A stretch of DNA of 64,000 nt from Formosa algae (lineage in GTDB: Bacteria; Bacteroidota; Bacteroidia; Flavobacteriales; Flavobacteriaceae): assembly GCF_001439665.1 (NCBI RefSeq), contig NZ_LMAK01000011.1, positions 1 to 64,000 on the forward strand, in the 5' to 3' direction. Made by a program: the position numbers and the translations under genes. This document shows, in pieces, positions 8,301-15,264 of the stretch. The first letter of the stretch is position 1. Every line of letters starts with the position of its first letter. The notes under the pieces are model-generated. The model was not told the DNA's origin. It saw nothing but the letters and a program-made list of their open reading frames with translations, and searched no databases.

Positions 8301-8628
8301 AGATAAAAGTTATATACATGAAAATAAATTATCTGTATGCGATGTATCAGGTTATTTAGATGGTAATTATTCTGCATTAGCTGAACTAGATATTTATAAA
8401 ATTTTCAATAAAAATGATGTTAAAAAGAATTTAAAAGCTGTTTTCTATAACGCTATTTTAGGCAAAATTAATAGTATAAATATGTTTGGAAACTTGTACT
8501 ATTTTGTTGGGAACTTACCCAAATTAACTGGCGATTACGATGATGTTTCAAATATTAGTGAGTTATACGAAAGTTTTAATACTTTTATAGAACTATCACT
8601 TTTAAATGAACGCAACCAGACCTCATAG
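5383..8628 (+). CDS. Cap4-like nuclease / STAND NTPase fusion, putative antiviral protein
   Basis: 1081 residues. Residues 1 to about 150 look like a PD-(D/E)xK nuclease of the Cap4/DUF4297 type: GYTYQEQ near the start, D45-D46-I47, then Q59-I-K61 as the catalytic core. Residues about 185-450 form a STAND/NACHT-like P-loop NTPase: Walker A GKPGIGKS (199-206), Walker B FIIDGLDHVE (273-282), then VLSRP and a winged-helix-like region. Residues about 480-1081 are Leu/Ile/Tyr-rich and probably helical, the usual place for a target-sensing module in Avs-type proteins, but I recognise no repeat. In the known family, ligand binding drives oligomerisation and switches on the nuclease. Base composition is extremely AT-rich (10 G/C in 7201-7260). 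The last codons lie in a dispersed repeat. Domain calls for the first 450 residues are good; the defence role is inferred. Confidence 0.8.
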   Translation: MRPSRNAFIGYTYQEQITFLFLVMMDVQRKFNSLEIEADVENNLDDIKIQNGENSMFFQIKDYDEITLEDLQFNAKEVSIKGKKHLLASDSANVLIFKNIDVATNCKYYGLPALKQNNVYIISLSRLEADNMINKLYAFNQKRKITIDRFFKNHLDKRILKINKDDLPIIKVFDTKLLEETINIGKKHLEFSNILHLEGKPGIGKSHYVITLSKIYNQNIVYRFWISEQDKEKNARLEYVNFISDISKKLFHDYSFKSEVEIINEIKKSKRVFIIDGLDHVENYNNEDLGKFVQFINKLSLECKTIVLSRPLKYNTNWNKQILTNWNERETRKVLIELYHIDDYSIGSQIYNLTNGYPILVRFISEHYKAYKIIPILEKLKGIEDYYSQILKDVKTKTALTLFLTSRSFFMKSELSLFLSGEFLSYINEFINAYPYLFEIRLNRVSLFHDSFNKYLRELNIDYSERKNKVDNIVYQSIYDCKKRFMSRFSYFDLEAKKKLSIIKKFSSIKIFKEVVKDCIDFEAIRSFYFQIRESLNDILYKELSINNYYELTLILNIVGRDHIATYNTFLYTYTKSLIYNGYEIENITSSEYLFGMFHYVLENDSTILYNITSNDNYSTNYFLTSLENDVFSEEYFFEKYKNPFILKKDIGYYLEDEYKRREDVINILVNLYIHGTVEESLENLYKSIKTFIDSNENEGISIIDEILEEYEWKSYHGRWILNDSKKILLSLGLITSHNDFINLSLKKYIIKNAHLGSFDICTNILSYIRLTLHQTRKTDISSIGDFWTMYHKHKDYSVINIDVALKVFEEKGFITEEESIRKVVFTQSMSDKGIRHLLSSYIKIHSPDIIDKILKQYHFKELNISWLDLPSEYINALPDKVFNYSMYRLLEYNGHRTEIDFDKIINVFHSKKWSKILNELKFHRYKIRINEKSKELKELKKIKITLNIFKEEEKDNFYDSSYRYNNGILGIKDKSYIHENKLSVCDVSGYLDGNYSALAELDIYKIFNKNDVKKNLKAVFYNAILGKINSINMFGNLYYFVGNLPKLTGDYDDVSNISELYESFNTFIELSLLNERNQTS

Positions 8629-8866
8629 AATTTTGGCAAAACAATAGGTGAGTGGAGCGTCCATATTTTAGGGCTTTAGTAATAAAGATTATTAAGAGTT
8701 GAGAATAATATACAAGAACTTCAAAGCAATGTTATCAAGGAAAAAAGAAAATGCTAAAAGGTTAATATTAAAAATGTTATTGTCTATTTAACATGATATC
8801 AAAAGTACTAAACAATAGAAACTTCAATAATATAAGTAAAAACTATCGCGTGTTAATCGTTTAAAT
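8619..8866. repeat. Dispersed element with conserved ends, copy A
   Basis: Starts with GACCTCATAGAATTTTGG, includes GGTGAGTGGAGCGT and CATATTTTAGG, and ends with TAATCGTTTAAAT. The same left and right ends occur at 9935-10186 (248 and 252 bp long), while the middles differ. The left end overlaps the last three codons of the STAND-type gene. The rest of the gap to 8918 holds a small hairpin (GCTACT/AGTAGC, 8868-8883) and no gene. Confidence 0.65.
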
Positions 8867-8918
8867 AGCTACTGTAAAGTAGCATATTTAAAAATAAACT
8901 AAAAAAACCGCAATCTAT

Positions 8919-9764
8919 TTAATACATCATTTCCATATGTAAATTGGTACTCAGAGTGGCATGTGCATCGCCTCGAATAGACCCAGAAACGGGCATTGTA
9001 TTTTCGTAATGTACACTGGAACACACAGGGATATGCATATTGGCTGTCGCGATACCATTACTAGGGTCGAAACCTATCCAACCCGCACCGGGAATAAAGA
9101 CTTCTACCCAGGCATGTAATTCGTAGTGTGGAAATTCAATTTCAATATAATAATACCCGCTTACAAATCGTGCCGCTAAACCTAGGTTACGCAACAGTTG
9201 TATTTGCATCCAACTTAAATCTCGACAAGAACCTGTTTTACCTTGAAAGGTGTCATTGGCATGAAAGGGGATACCCACTTCCCTAATTTCTAAACTGAAA
9301 TCTATATGTATTTGTTTGGTGAGTTGTAATAAAAATGAAATGGTGTTAGATTGGACCGATTTAAGAATGCGCTGTCCATATTCAAATAATGCATTACTAA
9401 TTGGTGTAGCTTCCATATATAGTGACAACATAGGGCGTTGTTGTTCAGGGTACTGAAACGGAATGAGATTACAAGATGTTGGGTGTACTAAAAAGTTAAA
9501 CGCTAAGAAAGGCGCGATGTCTAGTATAGCTTCTGATTTAATTATAATGCTATCATGCATCCCATCGAACCAACAAAAATGGACCACGTTCCCTTCTGCA
9601 TCCAACTGTTCTGAAATACCTGAAGGCGTTACGGAAAGCTGTAGATTATATGATTTGACCTCGAGAAACGGCATGGCCTTGGGTTTAAACCTGAGATAGT
9701 GGGGTTCTAAAAAAACAGCTTTTGTAAAACTATACGTGGTGTCGTGACTAATTTTTATGTGCAT
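8919..9764 (-). CDS. Transglutaminase-like cysteine protease family protein
   Basis: 281 residues from the ATG at 9764. A longer frame to 9875 exists, but MHIKISHDTTYSFTKAV matches the usual family N-terminus, so I prefer the internal start. A beta-rich N-terminal domain is followed by the transglutaminase core with the triad in order: Cys180 (GSCRDLSWM), His217 (YELHAWVEV) and Asp233 (GFDPSNG). Such bacterial proteins (COG1305 type) usually act as peptidases or amide hydrolases; the substrate is unknown. No signal peptide. It often accompanies alpha-E/circularly permuted ATP-grasp genes elsewhere, but none is adjacent here. It sits between two copies of a dispersed element, possibly an inserted cassette. 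Confidence 0.8.
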   Translation of the reverse strand: MHIKISHDTTYSFTKAVFLEPHYLRFKPKAMPFLEVKSYNLQLSVTPSGISEQLDAEGNVVHFCWFDGMHDSIIIKSEAILDIAPFLAFNFLVHPTSCNLIPFQYPEQQRPMLSLYMEATPISNALFEYGQRILKSVQSNTISFLLQLTKQIHIDFSLEIREVGIPFHANDTFQGKTGSCRDLSWMQIQLLRNLGLAARFVSGYYYIEIEFPHYELHAWVEVFIPGAGWIGFDPSNGIATANMHIPVCSSVHYENTMPVSGSIRGDAHATLSTNLHMEMMY

Positions 9765-9934
9765 CCAAGGTGTTTTATACAGAGCAAGACATACTCCTTT
9801 ATTTATACTAGCAATGGTAAAACAAGAATTGTAATTATAACGGGGATATGTTAATAGTCCGAAACTTGGTTTCACTAAATGAATTTACAACTTTTAAATT
9901 ATAATTAGGTTGTTATACTATTAGTATGTAAAAC

Positions 9935-10186
9935 GACCTCATAAAATTTTGGTTAAAATAGTGGGTGAGTGGAGCGTTCATATTTTAGGCTATGCATTTA
10001 AAAAACTTCTACCTCAAATCGTAATTAGTAGTAGAAACTTATAATAAATTCATTAATCTTTTAAAAGCCGATTTCATAAACTATTATGGCAATTCACAAG
10101 AATCGCATAAAATAAGGTTTACTGTATCTTTTATCGAATACGCGATTTATAATCCATAAGAATTATCGTGTTGTAATCGTTTAAAT
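9935..10186. repeat. Dispersed element with conserved ends, copy B
   Basis: Begins GACCTCATAAAATTTTGG, continues with GGTGAGTGGAGCGT and CATATTTTAGG, and ends TAATCGTTTAAAT, matching copy A at both ends. Together the copies flank the transglutaminase-like gene as direct repeats. No open frame of note lies inside. Confidence 0.65.
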
Positions 10187-10236
10187 TATTCTAGATAAAG
10201 AATTCACAATTAAGTACAATATCAAGAATGGTTTGG

Positions 10237-10757
10237 GATAGTTTATTTGTTCTCGACTACGCTCGAACACCGTTATAATCGTATAACTAACTTCACGGAA
10301 AAATACACAATGTACTTGACATAATCACTATCGATATAAAACACTTAGGTGTTGTTATATCTGCGATTATATCAAATAGCGCTGAAATGCGCTATTCCTT
10401 AATAGTTTTGGATAGTTTATTTGTTCTCGACTACGCTCGAACACCGTTATAATCGTATAAGTAACTTCACGAAAAAATACACAATGCACTTGATATAATT
10501 ACTATCGATATAAAACAATGCGTGTAGTTATATCTGCAATTATTTCAAATACCGCTGAAATGCGCTATTCCTTAATAGTTTTGGATAGTTTATTTGTTCT
10601 CGACTACGCTCGAACACCGTTATAATCGTATAAGTAACTTCACGAAAAAATCCACAATGCACTTGACATAATTACTATCGATATAAAACACTCAGGTGTT
10701 GTTATATCTGCGATTATGTCAAATAGCTCTGAAATAGCGCTATTATTGTGTGAATTG
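10237..10757. repeat. Three tandem direct repeats of about 173 bp
   Basis: Units begin GATAGTTTATTTGTTCTCGA at 10237, 10411 and 10584 (periods 174 and 173). Each holds a CTCGACTACGCTCGAACACC half-palindrome, ATAATCGTATAA and TACTATCGATATAAAACA, then a short hairpin: AATAGCGC-TGAAAT-GCGCTATT in units 1 and 2, degenerate in unit 3. They are over 90% alike by eye. There are no coding frames and no unique spacers. Confidence 0.9.
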
Positions 10758-10789
10758 TTATAATGTGTTCTATAATTTATATTATGTAA
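10713..10789. repeat. Right bracket direct repeat of the accessory island
   Basis: The last part of the third tandem unit and its continuation match 4055-4130: TCAAATAGCTCTGAAAT, GCGCTATT, TTATAAT, TGTTCTATAAT, TTATGTAA, same orientation. Confidence 0.75.
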
Positions 10790-10837
10790 AATAGAAAATT
10801 AAGAATGCTCTCGCACTCTTTTTATTCTTAAACACTT

Positions 10838-11092
10838 TTGTTTTCGACTTCGGTTGAACACTTTGGAAATATAAAACGTTATTCTTGTTCTTGACTCTGC
10901 TCGAACACCATGAATTATAATAGTATCTCATAAAAACATTTCAGTTCTTGACTGCGCTCGAACACCGATGTTTCGTGATACAGTCTTTTAGGTTCTCGAC
11001 TGCGCTCGAACACCTTTTTGTTTGAACACTTTGGAAATATTAAATGTTATTCTTGTTCTCGACTCCGCTCGAACACCATGAATTAAAATATA
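10838..11092. repeat. Cluster of CTCGACTCCGCTCGAACACC-type repeats
   Basis: Four motif copies near 10890, 10945, 10992 and 11057 (CGACTCTGCTCGAACACC and variants), downstream of the KDG kinase stop. Around the first and last copies a longer block, GAACACTTTGGAAATAT through CACCATGAATTA, is duplicated (10860-10920 and 11017-11085). No gene is seen from 10790 to 11097. Confidence 0.8.
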
Positions 11093-11097
11093 CACCT

Positions 11098-12102
11098 TTA
11101 GCGATTAACGCGTCCGCCAGTATTTCCAGATAGCAAATGTTCTACATCTTTAACGGTGGCATAATTAATATCGCCAGGAAATGTGTGTTTTAAGGCACAA
11201 GCTGCGCTTGCAAATTCCATAGCTTTAAAATCGTCGTAGTTTAATAATCCGTAAATAATCCCTGCAGCAAAAGCATCTCCGGTTCCAATACGGTCTACAA
11301 TATGTGTAATTTCTATGGCTTCGGTTTCTTTAAATTCTTTACCATTCCACATTCTAGCTTTTATTTTCTGCCAAGATGCGTTTATGGCGATTCTAATCTT
11401 ATCGAATACCTTTTCAACGTTTGGATATTTTTCTATCAGTGCTTTACTGGCTGCTATAAAATCGTCGTTCTCGTAACCGTATTCCGTACCTAGAATTTCA
11501 TTAATTTCATTTACACCTCCAATAAAGATCGTCACGTATTGCATTAAATCTTGTATGGCATCTTTCGGATCTACGCCGTATTTCCATAATCCGCTGCGGT
11601 ATGTTGGGTCTGATGAAATGGTGAATCCTTTTGCTTTGGCATGTTTTAAGCCTTCTTTTAAGGTTTCGTACGCACCACGAGATAATCCTGGTGTAATGCC
11701 CGTCCAATGAAACCAGTTCCCTTTGGCTAAGGCTTTATCCCAATCTACCATATCTGGAGTTACTCCCGAAAACGCAGAATTTGAACGGTTATATGTAATG
11801 GTACTCGGACGCATAACAGCGCCAACTTCTAAGAAATACATCCCTAAAGGTCTGCTGGTTCTGTATATATCGCGGGTATCTACATTGTATTGTCTTAAAT
11901 AGCCTATGGCAGTTTCGCCTATAAAATCGTCTGAAATACATGAAATATGCTTCACTTTATTTCCAAAATTAGCTAAGGAAATAGACACATTTATCTCTGT
12001 ACCTCCAAAATAATATTCTAATAAATTGGTTTGCTTCATCTTTTTATTTCCCAATGGGGAAAGGCGCATTAATACTTCGCCAAAGGTTACTATTCTGTTC
12101 AT
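11098..12102 (-). CDS. kdgK: 2-dehydro-3-deoxygluconate kinase (PfkB family)
   Basis: 334 residues, full length for the family. N-terminal MNRIVTFGEVLMRLSP and YFGGTEINVSISLANFG are the substrate-binding glycine motifs of PfkB sugar kinases, and IGTGDAFAAGIIYG near the C-terminus carries the catalytic Asp and anion hole. The RPSTITYNRSNSAFS segment and overall length favour 2-keto-3-deoxygluconate kinase, which makes KDPG from KDG and ATP in uronate breakdown, over fructokinase. It is cytosolic. No eda or uronate genes are adjacent, so the partner enzymes are elsewhere. Specificity is inferred from overall resemblance. Confidence 0.85.
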   Translation of the reverse strand: MNRIVTFGEVLMRLSPLGNKKMKQTNLLEYYFGGTEINVSISLANFGNKVKHISCISDDFIGETAIGYLRQYNVDTRDIYRTSRPLGMYFLEVGAVMRPSTITYNRSNSAFSGVTPDMVDWDKALAKGNWFHWTGITPGLSRGAYETLKEGLKHAKAKGFTISSDPTYRSGLWKYGVDPKDAIQDLMQYVTIFIGGVNEINEILGTEYGYENDDFIAASKALIEKYPNVEKVFDKIRIAINASWQKIKARMWNGKEFKETEAIEITHIVDRIGTGDAFAAGIIYGLLNYDDFKAMEFASAACALKHTFPGDINYATVKDVEHLLSGNTGGRVNR

Positions 12103-12236
12103 TTCTAAAAGTTTGTTTTGTTTTTTAACAGATAAATATATGCTTTAGTTTAAAGATTTAAAATGTTTGCCGCTATTAATTACGTTAAACTCATCTTAAA
12201 GGCAACTGTAAAAAATGAATGTTTATTCTTTTTTTA

Positions 12237-12244
12237 TACCTTTG
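12237..12244 (+). promoter_or_regulatory. -7 box of the TetR-led redox operon
   Basis: TACCTTTG fits the Bacteroidota -7 consensus TAnnTTTG. It lies 18 bases before the ATG at 12263 and downstream of the ATG at 12215, which supports the shorter TetR start. No clear -33 box is seen. Confidence 0.6.
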
Positions 12245-12262
12245 ACTCATAAATTAGAAATT

Positions 12263-12841
12263 ATGCCAGTTTTAAAGAAAAGTGAAATTAAACGAGCAGC
12301 TTTGGTTAAAGCCACCATACATTTGGTGAATAACCAAGGATTTCACGCGGCACCTATGTCTAAAATAGCCAAAATGGCGAATGTATCTCCGGCGACAATT
12401 TATATATATTTTGAAAACAAACAAGATTTGGTAAATCAAGTCTATAAAGAAGTTAAGGCAGAATACATGCAGTATGCTTTTGAAACATTTAATGCAGATG
12501 CATCTATTGCAGAAGGATTTGAATTGGTTTGGAGACGTATGGCCGAATATAAATTAAAGGATATTGAAAAAGGGTTTTTCTTATCGCAATGTGAAAACAC
12601 ACCTATGATTGATACGAGTAGCCGCCAAGATGGTATTAAAAACCTAAAGCCCCTACTCGACTTGTGGGATCGCGGAATTACAGAAGGAATTATTAAACCT
12701 TTATCGCATCAATTATTATATGCCTTTAGTATTTACCCCCTAGCCTTTTTGCTTAATGCAGAAAAACGAGGTGATCTTAAAATTACAACAGCACATTTAA
12801 ACGAAGCTTACCAAGCCGCTTGGGCAAGTATTACACAATAA
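12263..12841 (+). CDS. TetR/AcrR family transcriptional regulator
   Basis: 192 residues from the ATG at 12263; a longer frame begins at 12215 but would overlap the promoter. Residues 1 to about 60 hold the TetR helix-turn-helix: KRAALVKATIHLVNNQGFHA, MSKIAKMANVSPATIYIYF, ENKQDLVNQVY. The rest is the helical ligand-binding and dimerisation domain. It is the first gene of a six-gene run of redox enzymes (to 17157), with 29 bases to the next start, so it probably represses its own operon and releases on an electrophile or oxidant. The ligand cannot be deduced. Confidence 0.9.
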   Translation: MPVLKKSEIKRAALVKATIHLVNNQGFHAAPMSKIAKMANVSPATIYIYFENKQDLVNQVYKEVKAEYMQYAFETFNADASIAEGFELVWRRMAEYKLKDIEKGFFLSQCENTPMIDTSSRQDGIKNLKPLLDLWDRGITEGIIKPLSHQLLYAFSIYPLAFLLNAEKRGDLKITTAHLNEAYQAAWASITQ

Positions 12842-12870
12842 ATAACTTAAACTATACAAATTAATAACAG

Positions 12871-13503
12871 ATGGAATTATTAGATAAATTAAATTGGAGA
12901 TACGCAACTAAAGCCATGAATGGTGAAGTCATCCCACAAGATAAATTAGACCGTATTTTAGAAGCGGTTCGTTTAGCACCAACGTCTAGTGGTTTACAAC
13001 CTTTTGAGGTTTTAGTAATAACCAATCCAGAGATTAAAGCACAAATTAAACCTGTTGCATGGAACCAATCGGTAGTTACAGATTGTTCTCATTTATTAGT
13101 GTTTGCTGCTTGGGATACATATACAGCCGATCGTATTAACGAAGTCTTCGATTTAACAAATACCGTACGTGGTTATGAAAACGAAGGATTTGAAAATTAC
13201 AGACAGATGTTATTAAATACGTATCCGCAAAAAGACGCAGAAGAGAATTTTATTCACGCTTCTAAACAAGCTTACATTGCATTTGGATACGCGATTGCAG
13301 CGGCAGCTTACGAAGGTGTAGATGCTACACCAATGGAAGGTTTTGATCCAGAAGCCGTAGACAAAATTCTAGGATTAAAAGCACAAGGATTACGAAGTTC
13401 AATTTTATTACCACTAGGTTACAGAGATGAAGCTAATGATTGGTTAGCAAATCAAGTAAAAGTGAGAAAAAGCACTGAACAATTATTTAAAACAATAGAT
13501 TAA
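12871..13503 (+). CDS. NAD(P)H-dependent nitroreductase family oxidoreductase
   Basis: 210 residues, one nitroreductase domain. LNWRYATKAMNG at residues 7-18 is the FMN phosphate-binding start, APTSSGLQPFEVLVI (about 36-50) the flavin/dimer segment, and LGLKAQGLRSSILLPLGYRDE the C-terminal FMN contact. NfsB/YodC-type enzymes are FMN-containing homodimers that reduce nitroaromatics, quinones or enals with NAD(P)H in the cytosol. It is the second gene of the TetR-led operon, 11 bases before the CurA-like reductase. The physiological substrate is unknown. Confidence 0.88.
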   Translation: MELLDKLNWRYATKAMNGEVIPQDKLDRILEAVRLAPTSSGLQPFEVLVITNPEIKAQIKPVAWNQSVVTDCSHLLVFAAWDTYTADRINEVFDLTNTVRGYENEGFENYRQMLLNTYPQKDAEENFIHASKQAYIAFGYAIAAAAYEGVDATPMEGFDPEAVDKILGLKAQGLRSSILLPLGYRDEANDWLANQVKVRKSTEQLFKTID

Positions 13504-13514
13504 AACAGAAAATT

Positions 13515-14513
13515 ATGAATCAGACTATTTTATTAAAAAGCAGACCAGAAGGCGCTCCAAAATTATCAGATTTCGAATTTCAAAAAGACGATAGTACATT
13601 AAACATTTCTGAAGGTGAAATTTTATTAGAGACTAAATATATATCTGTAGACCCGTATTTAAGAGGTCGAATGAGCGATGCTAAATCTTATGTACCACCA
13701 TTTAAATTAAACGAACCGATTGCTTCGGGTGTTGTTGCACAAGTTAAAGCTTCTAAACATGATAACTTTAAAGAAGGCGATTATGTGTCTGGAATGTTAG
13801 ATTGGAAAACAACACAGATTTCTAACGGTGAAGGTTTAAATAAAATCAGTCCAGAGCGTGCTCCTTTGAGTGCGTATTTAGGCGTGATTGGAATGACTGG
13901 ATTGACAGCCTTTTTAGGATTACACGAAATTGGTAAACCCAAAGCTGGCGAAACCTTATTAGTCTCTGGTGCTGCTGGAGCTGTAGGAAGTGTTGTTGGA
14001 CAAATAGGAAAAATACTCGGACTTCGCGTAGTTGGTATTGCAGGTACAGATGAAAAAGTTGAGATGTTAAAAGCGGACTTTGGATTTGACGACGTAATTA
14101 ATTACAACACTACTTCTGATATGGCAGCAGCTATTAAAGAAACATGTCCAGATGGCATAGATGTGTATTTTGATAATGTTGGAGGTCCTATTTCTGATGC
14201 CGCATTATTTAGCATCAACCGTTTTGCTCGTATTATTATATGTGGTGCCATTTCGGTATATAACAAAACAGAAGCGCCAACAGGACTTAGTGTACAGCCG
14301 TTTTTAGTGAAAAACAGTGCTTTAATGCAAGGGTTTATCGTCTCTAATTATGCCGATAAATTCCCAGAAGCCATGACGCAATTATCAGAATGGTTAGGAG
14401 AAGATAAATTAAAATATACAGAAACCATAGTTGAAGGTTTCGAAAACACACCACAAGCATTTATCGATTTATTCAGCGGAAAGAATAAAGGTAAAATGAT
14501 TGTAAAAATATAA
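13515..14513 (+). CDS. NADP-dependent MDR oxidoreductase, CurA/prostaglandin reductase type
   Basis: 332 residues. The N-terminus MNQTILLKSRPEGAPKLSDF and ISVDPYLRGRM are typical of CurA-like, zinc-free medium-chain reductases. The NADPH-binding Rossmann motif is GAAGAVGSVVGQIGK (about residues 153-167), and YFDNVGGPISDAAL follows. These enzymes reduce the C=C bond of alpha,beta-unsaturated carbonyls. In this operon (TetR, nitroreductase, peroxiredoxin-like, alcohol dehydrogenase, DJ-1) that fits removal of reactive enals. Gap of 15 bases to the next gene. Confidence 0.88.
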   Translation: MNQTILLKSRPEGAPKLSDFEFQKDDSTLNISEGEILLETKYISVDPYLRGRMSDAKSYVPPFKLNEPIASGVVAQVKASKHDNFKEGDYVSGMLDWKTTQISNGEGLNKISPERAPLSAYLGVIGMTGLTAFLGLHEIGKPKAGETLLVSGAAGAVGSVVGQIGKILGLRVVGIAGTDEKVEMLKADFGFDDVINYNTTSDMAAAIKETCPDGIDVYFDNVGGPISDAALFSINRFARIIICGAISVYNKTEAPTGLSVQPFLVKNSALMQGFIVSNYADKFPEAMTQLSEWLGEDKLKYTETIVEGFENTPQAFIDLFSGKNKGKMIVKI

Positions 14514-14528
14514 CAGTATATCTAGAAA

Positions 14529-15179
14529 ATGAAAAACTTAAGAGAACAAACGGAAGCTAAAATAGCAGAAGGCCGATTAAAAAATCCAGACTTCATGAAA
14601 GGCGTAGATGCTGCCATTGAAGAGGCTAAATCTTTTGAACAAGGTGATAATGCCATAAAGGTTGGAGAAAAAGCACCAAGATTCAAGTTACCAAACGCCC
14701 GAGGGAAATCGGTGTCGTTAGATAACTTATTAGAAAACGGTCCTGTAGTCATTACCTTTTATCGTGGTGATTGGTGTCCGTATTGCAGCTTACAAATTAG
14801 AGCATTACAAGAAATTTTAGGCGAAATCCATGAGTTGGGTGCCAACTTAGTCGCTATTAGTCCGCAAGTACCAGATCAGAGTTTGACCGCAGATGAAATT
14901 AGTGCTATGGATTTTGGAGTATTGTCTGATCAGGATGCGAAAGTTGCTTTTCAATATGGTGTGGCTTGGGAAGTTCCTGAGTTTTTAGCCGAACATATGC
15001 GTGTAGATCGCGGATTAGATTTAGAACAAATTAATAATGGTAATTCTACAATGTTACCAATCCCAGCAACCTTTGTTTTAAATCGTGAAGGTGTGGTAAA
15101 ATGGAGTTTTGTAGATGTAGATTATAGAAAACGTTCAGAACCAAGTGATATTATAGATGCGTTAAAGCGTTTATTCTAA
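14529..15179 (+). CDS. Peroxiredoxin-like (AhpC/TSA) family protein
   Basis: 216 residues with a thioredoxin fold. After a helical N-terminus of about 45 residues, VGEKAPRFKLPNARGKSVSL starts the AhpC/TSA domain, and ITFYRGDWCPYCSLQIRAL gives the active-site pair C83-P-Y-C86. The CxxC arrangement differs from classical 2-Cys peroxiredoxins and suggests a thiol-dependent peroxide or disulfide reductase. No signal peptide, so cytosolic. Fourth gene of the operon. Confidence 0.85.
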   Translation: MKNLREQTEAKIAEGRLKNPDFMKGVDAAIEEAKSFEQGDNAIKVGEKAPRFKLPNARGKSVSLDNLLENGPVVITFYRGDWCPYCSLQIRALQEILGEIHELGANLVAISPQVPDQSLTADEISAMDFGVLSDQDAKVAFQYGVAWEVPEFLAEHMRVDRGLDLEQINNGNSTMLPIPATFVLNREGVVKWSFVDVDYRKRSEPSDIIDALKRLF

Positions 15180-15264
15180 CGTATTCTAGAGATTATATTT
15201 TCTTAAAGAATCGATGTAGTGCATAAATCAAGTAGGATTAATAACATATAAAAAATTTAAAATC

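Noticed and set aside
4338-8628. Type II or IV restriction-modification system
   Set aside because: No methyltransferase motif (NPPY, SAM loop) is present in either protein, and the P-loop with FIIDGLDHVE fits STAND rather than McrB-type AAA+ or restriction helicases.
9463-9699. Plus-strand 78-codon frame
   Set aside because: Lies wholly inside the transglutaminase-like gene on the other strand; the conserved catalytic residues are in the minus frame.
9765-9875. N-terminal extension of the transglutaminase-like protein
   Set aside because: The 37 extra residues do not resemble the family, whereas the ATG at 9764 begins exactly at the expected N-terminal strand.
10237-10757. CRISPR array or integron attachment sites
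   Set aside because: Three long near-identical units in tandem without unique spacers or cassettes; no integrase gene in the window.
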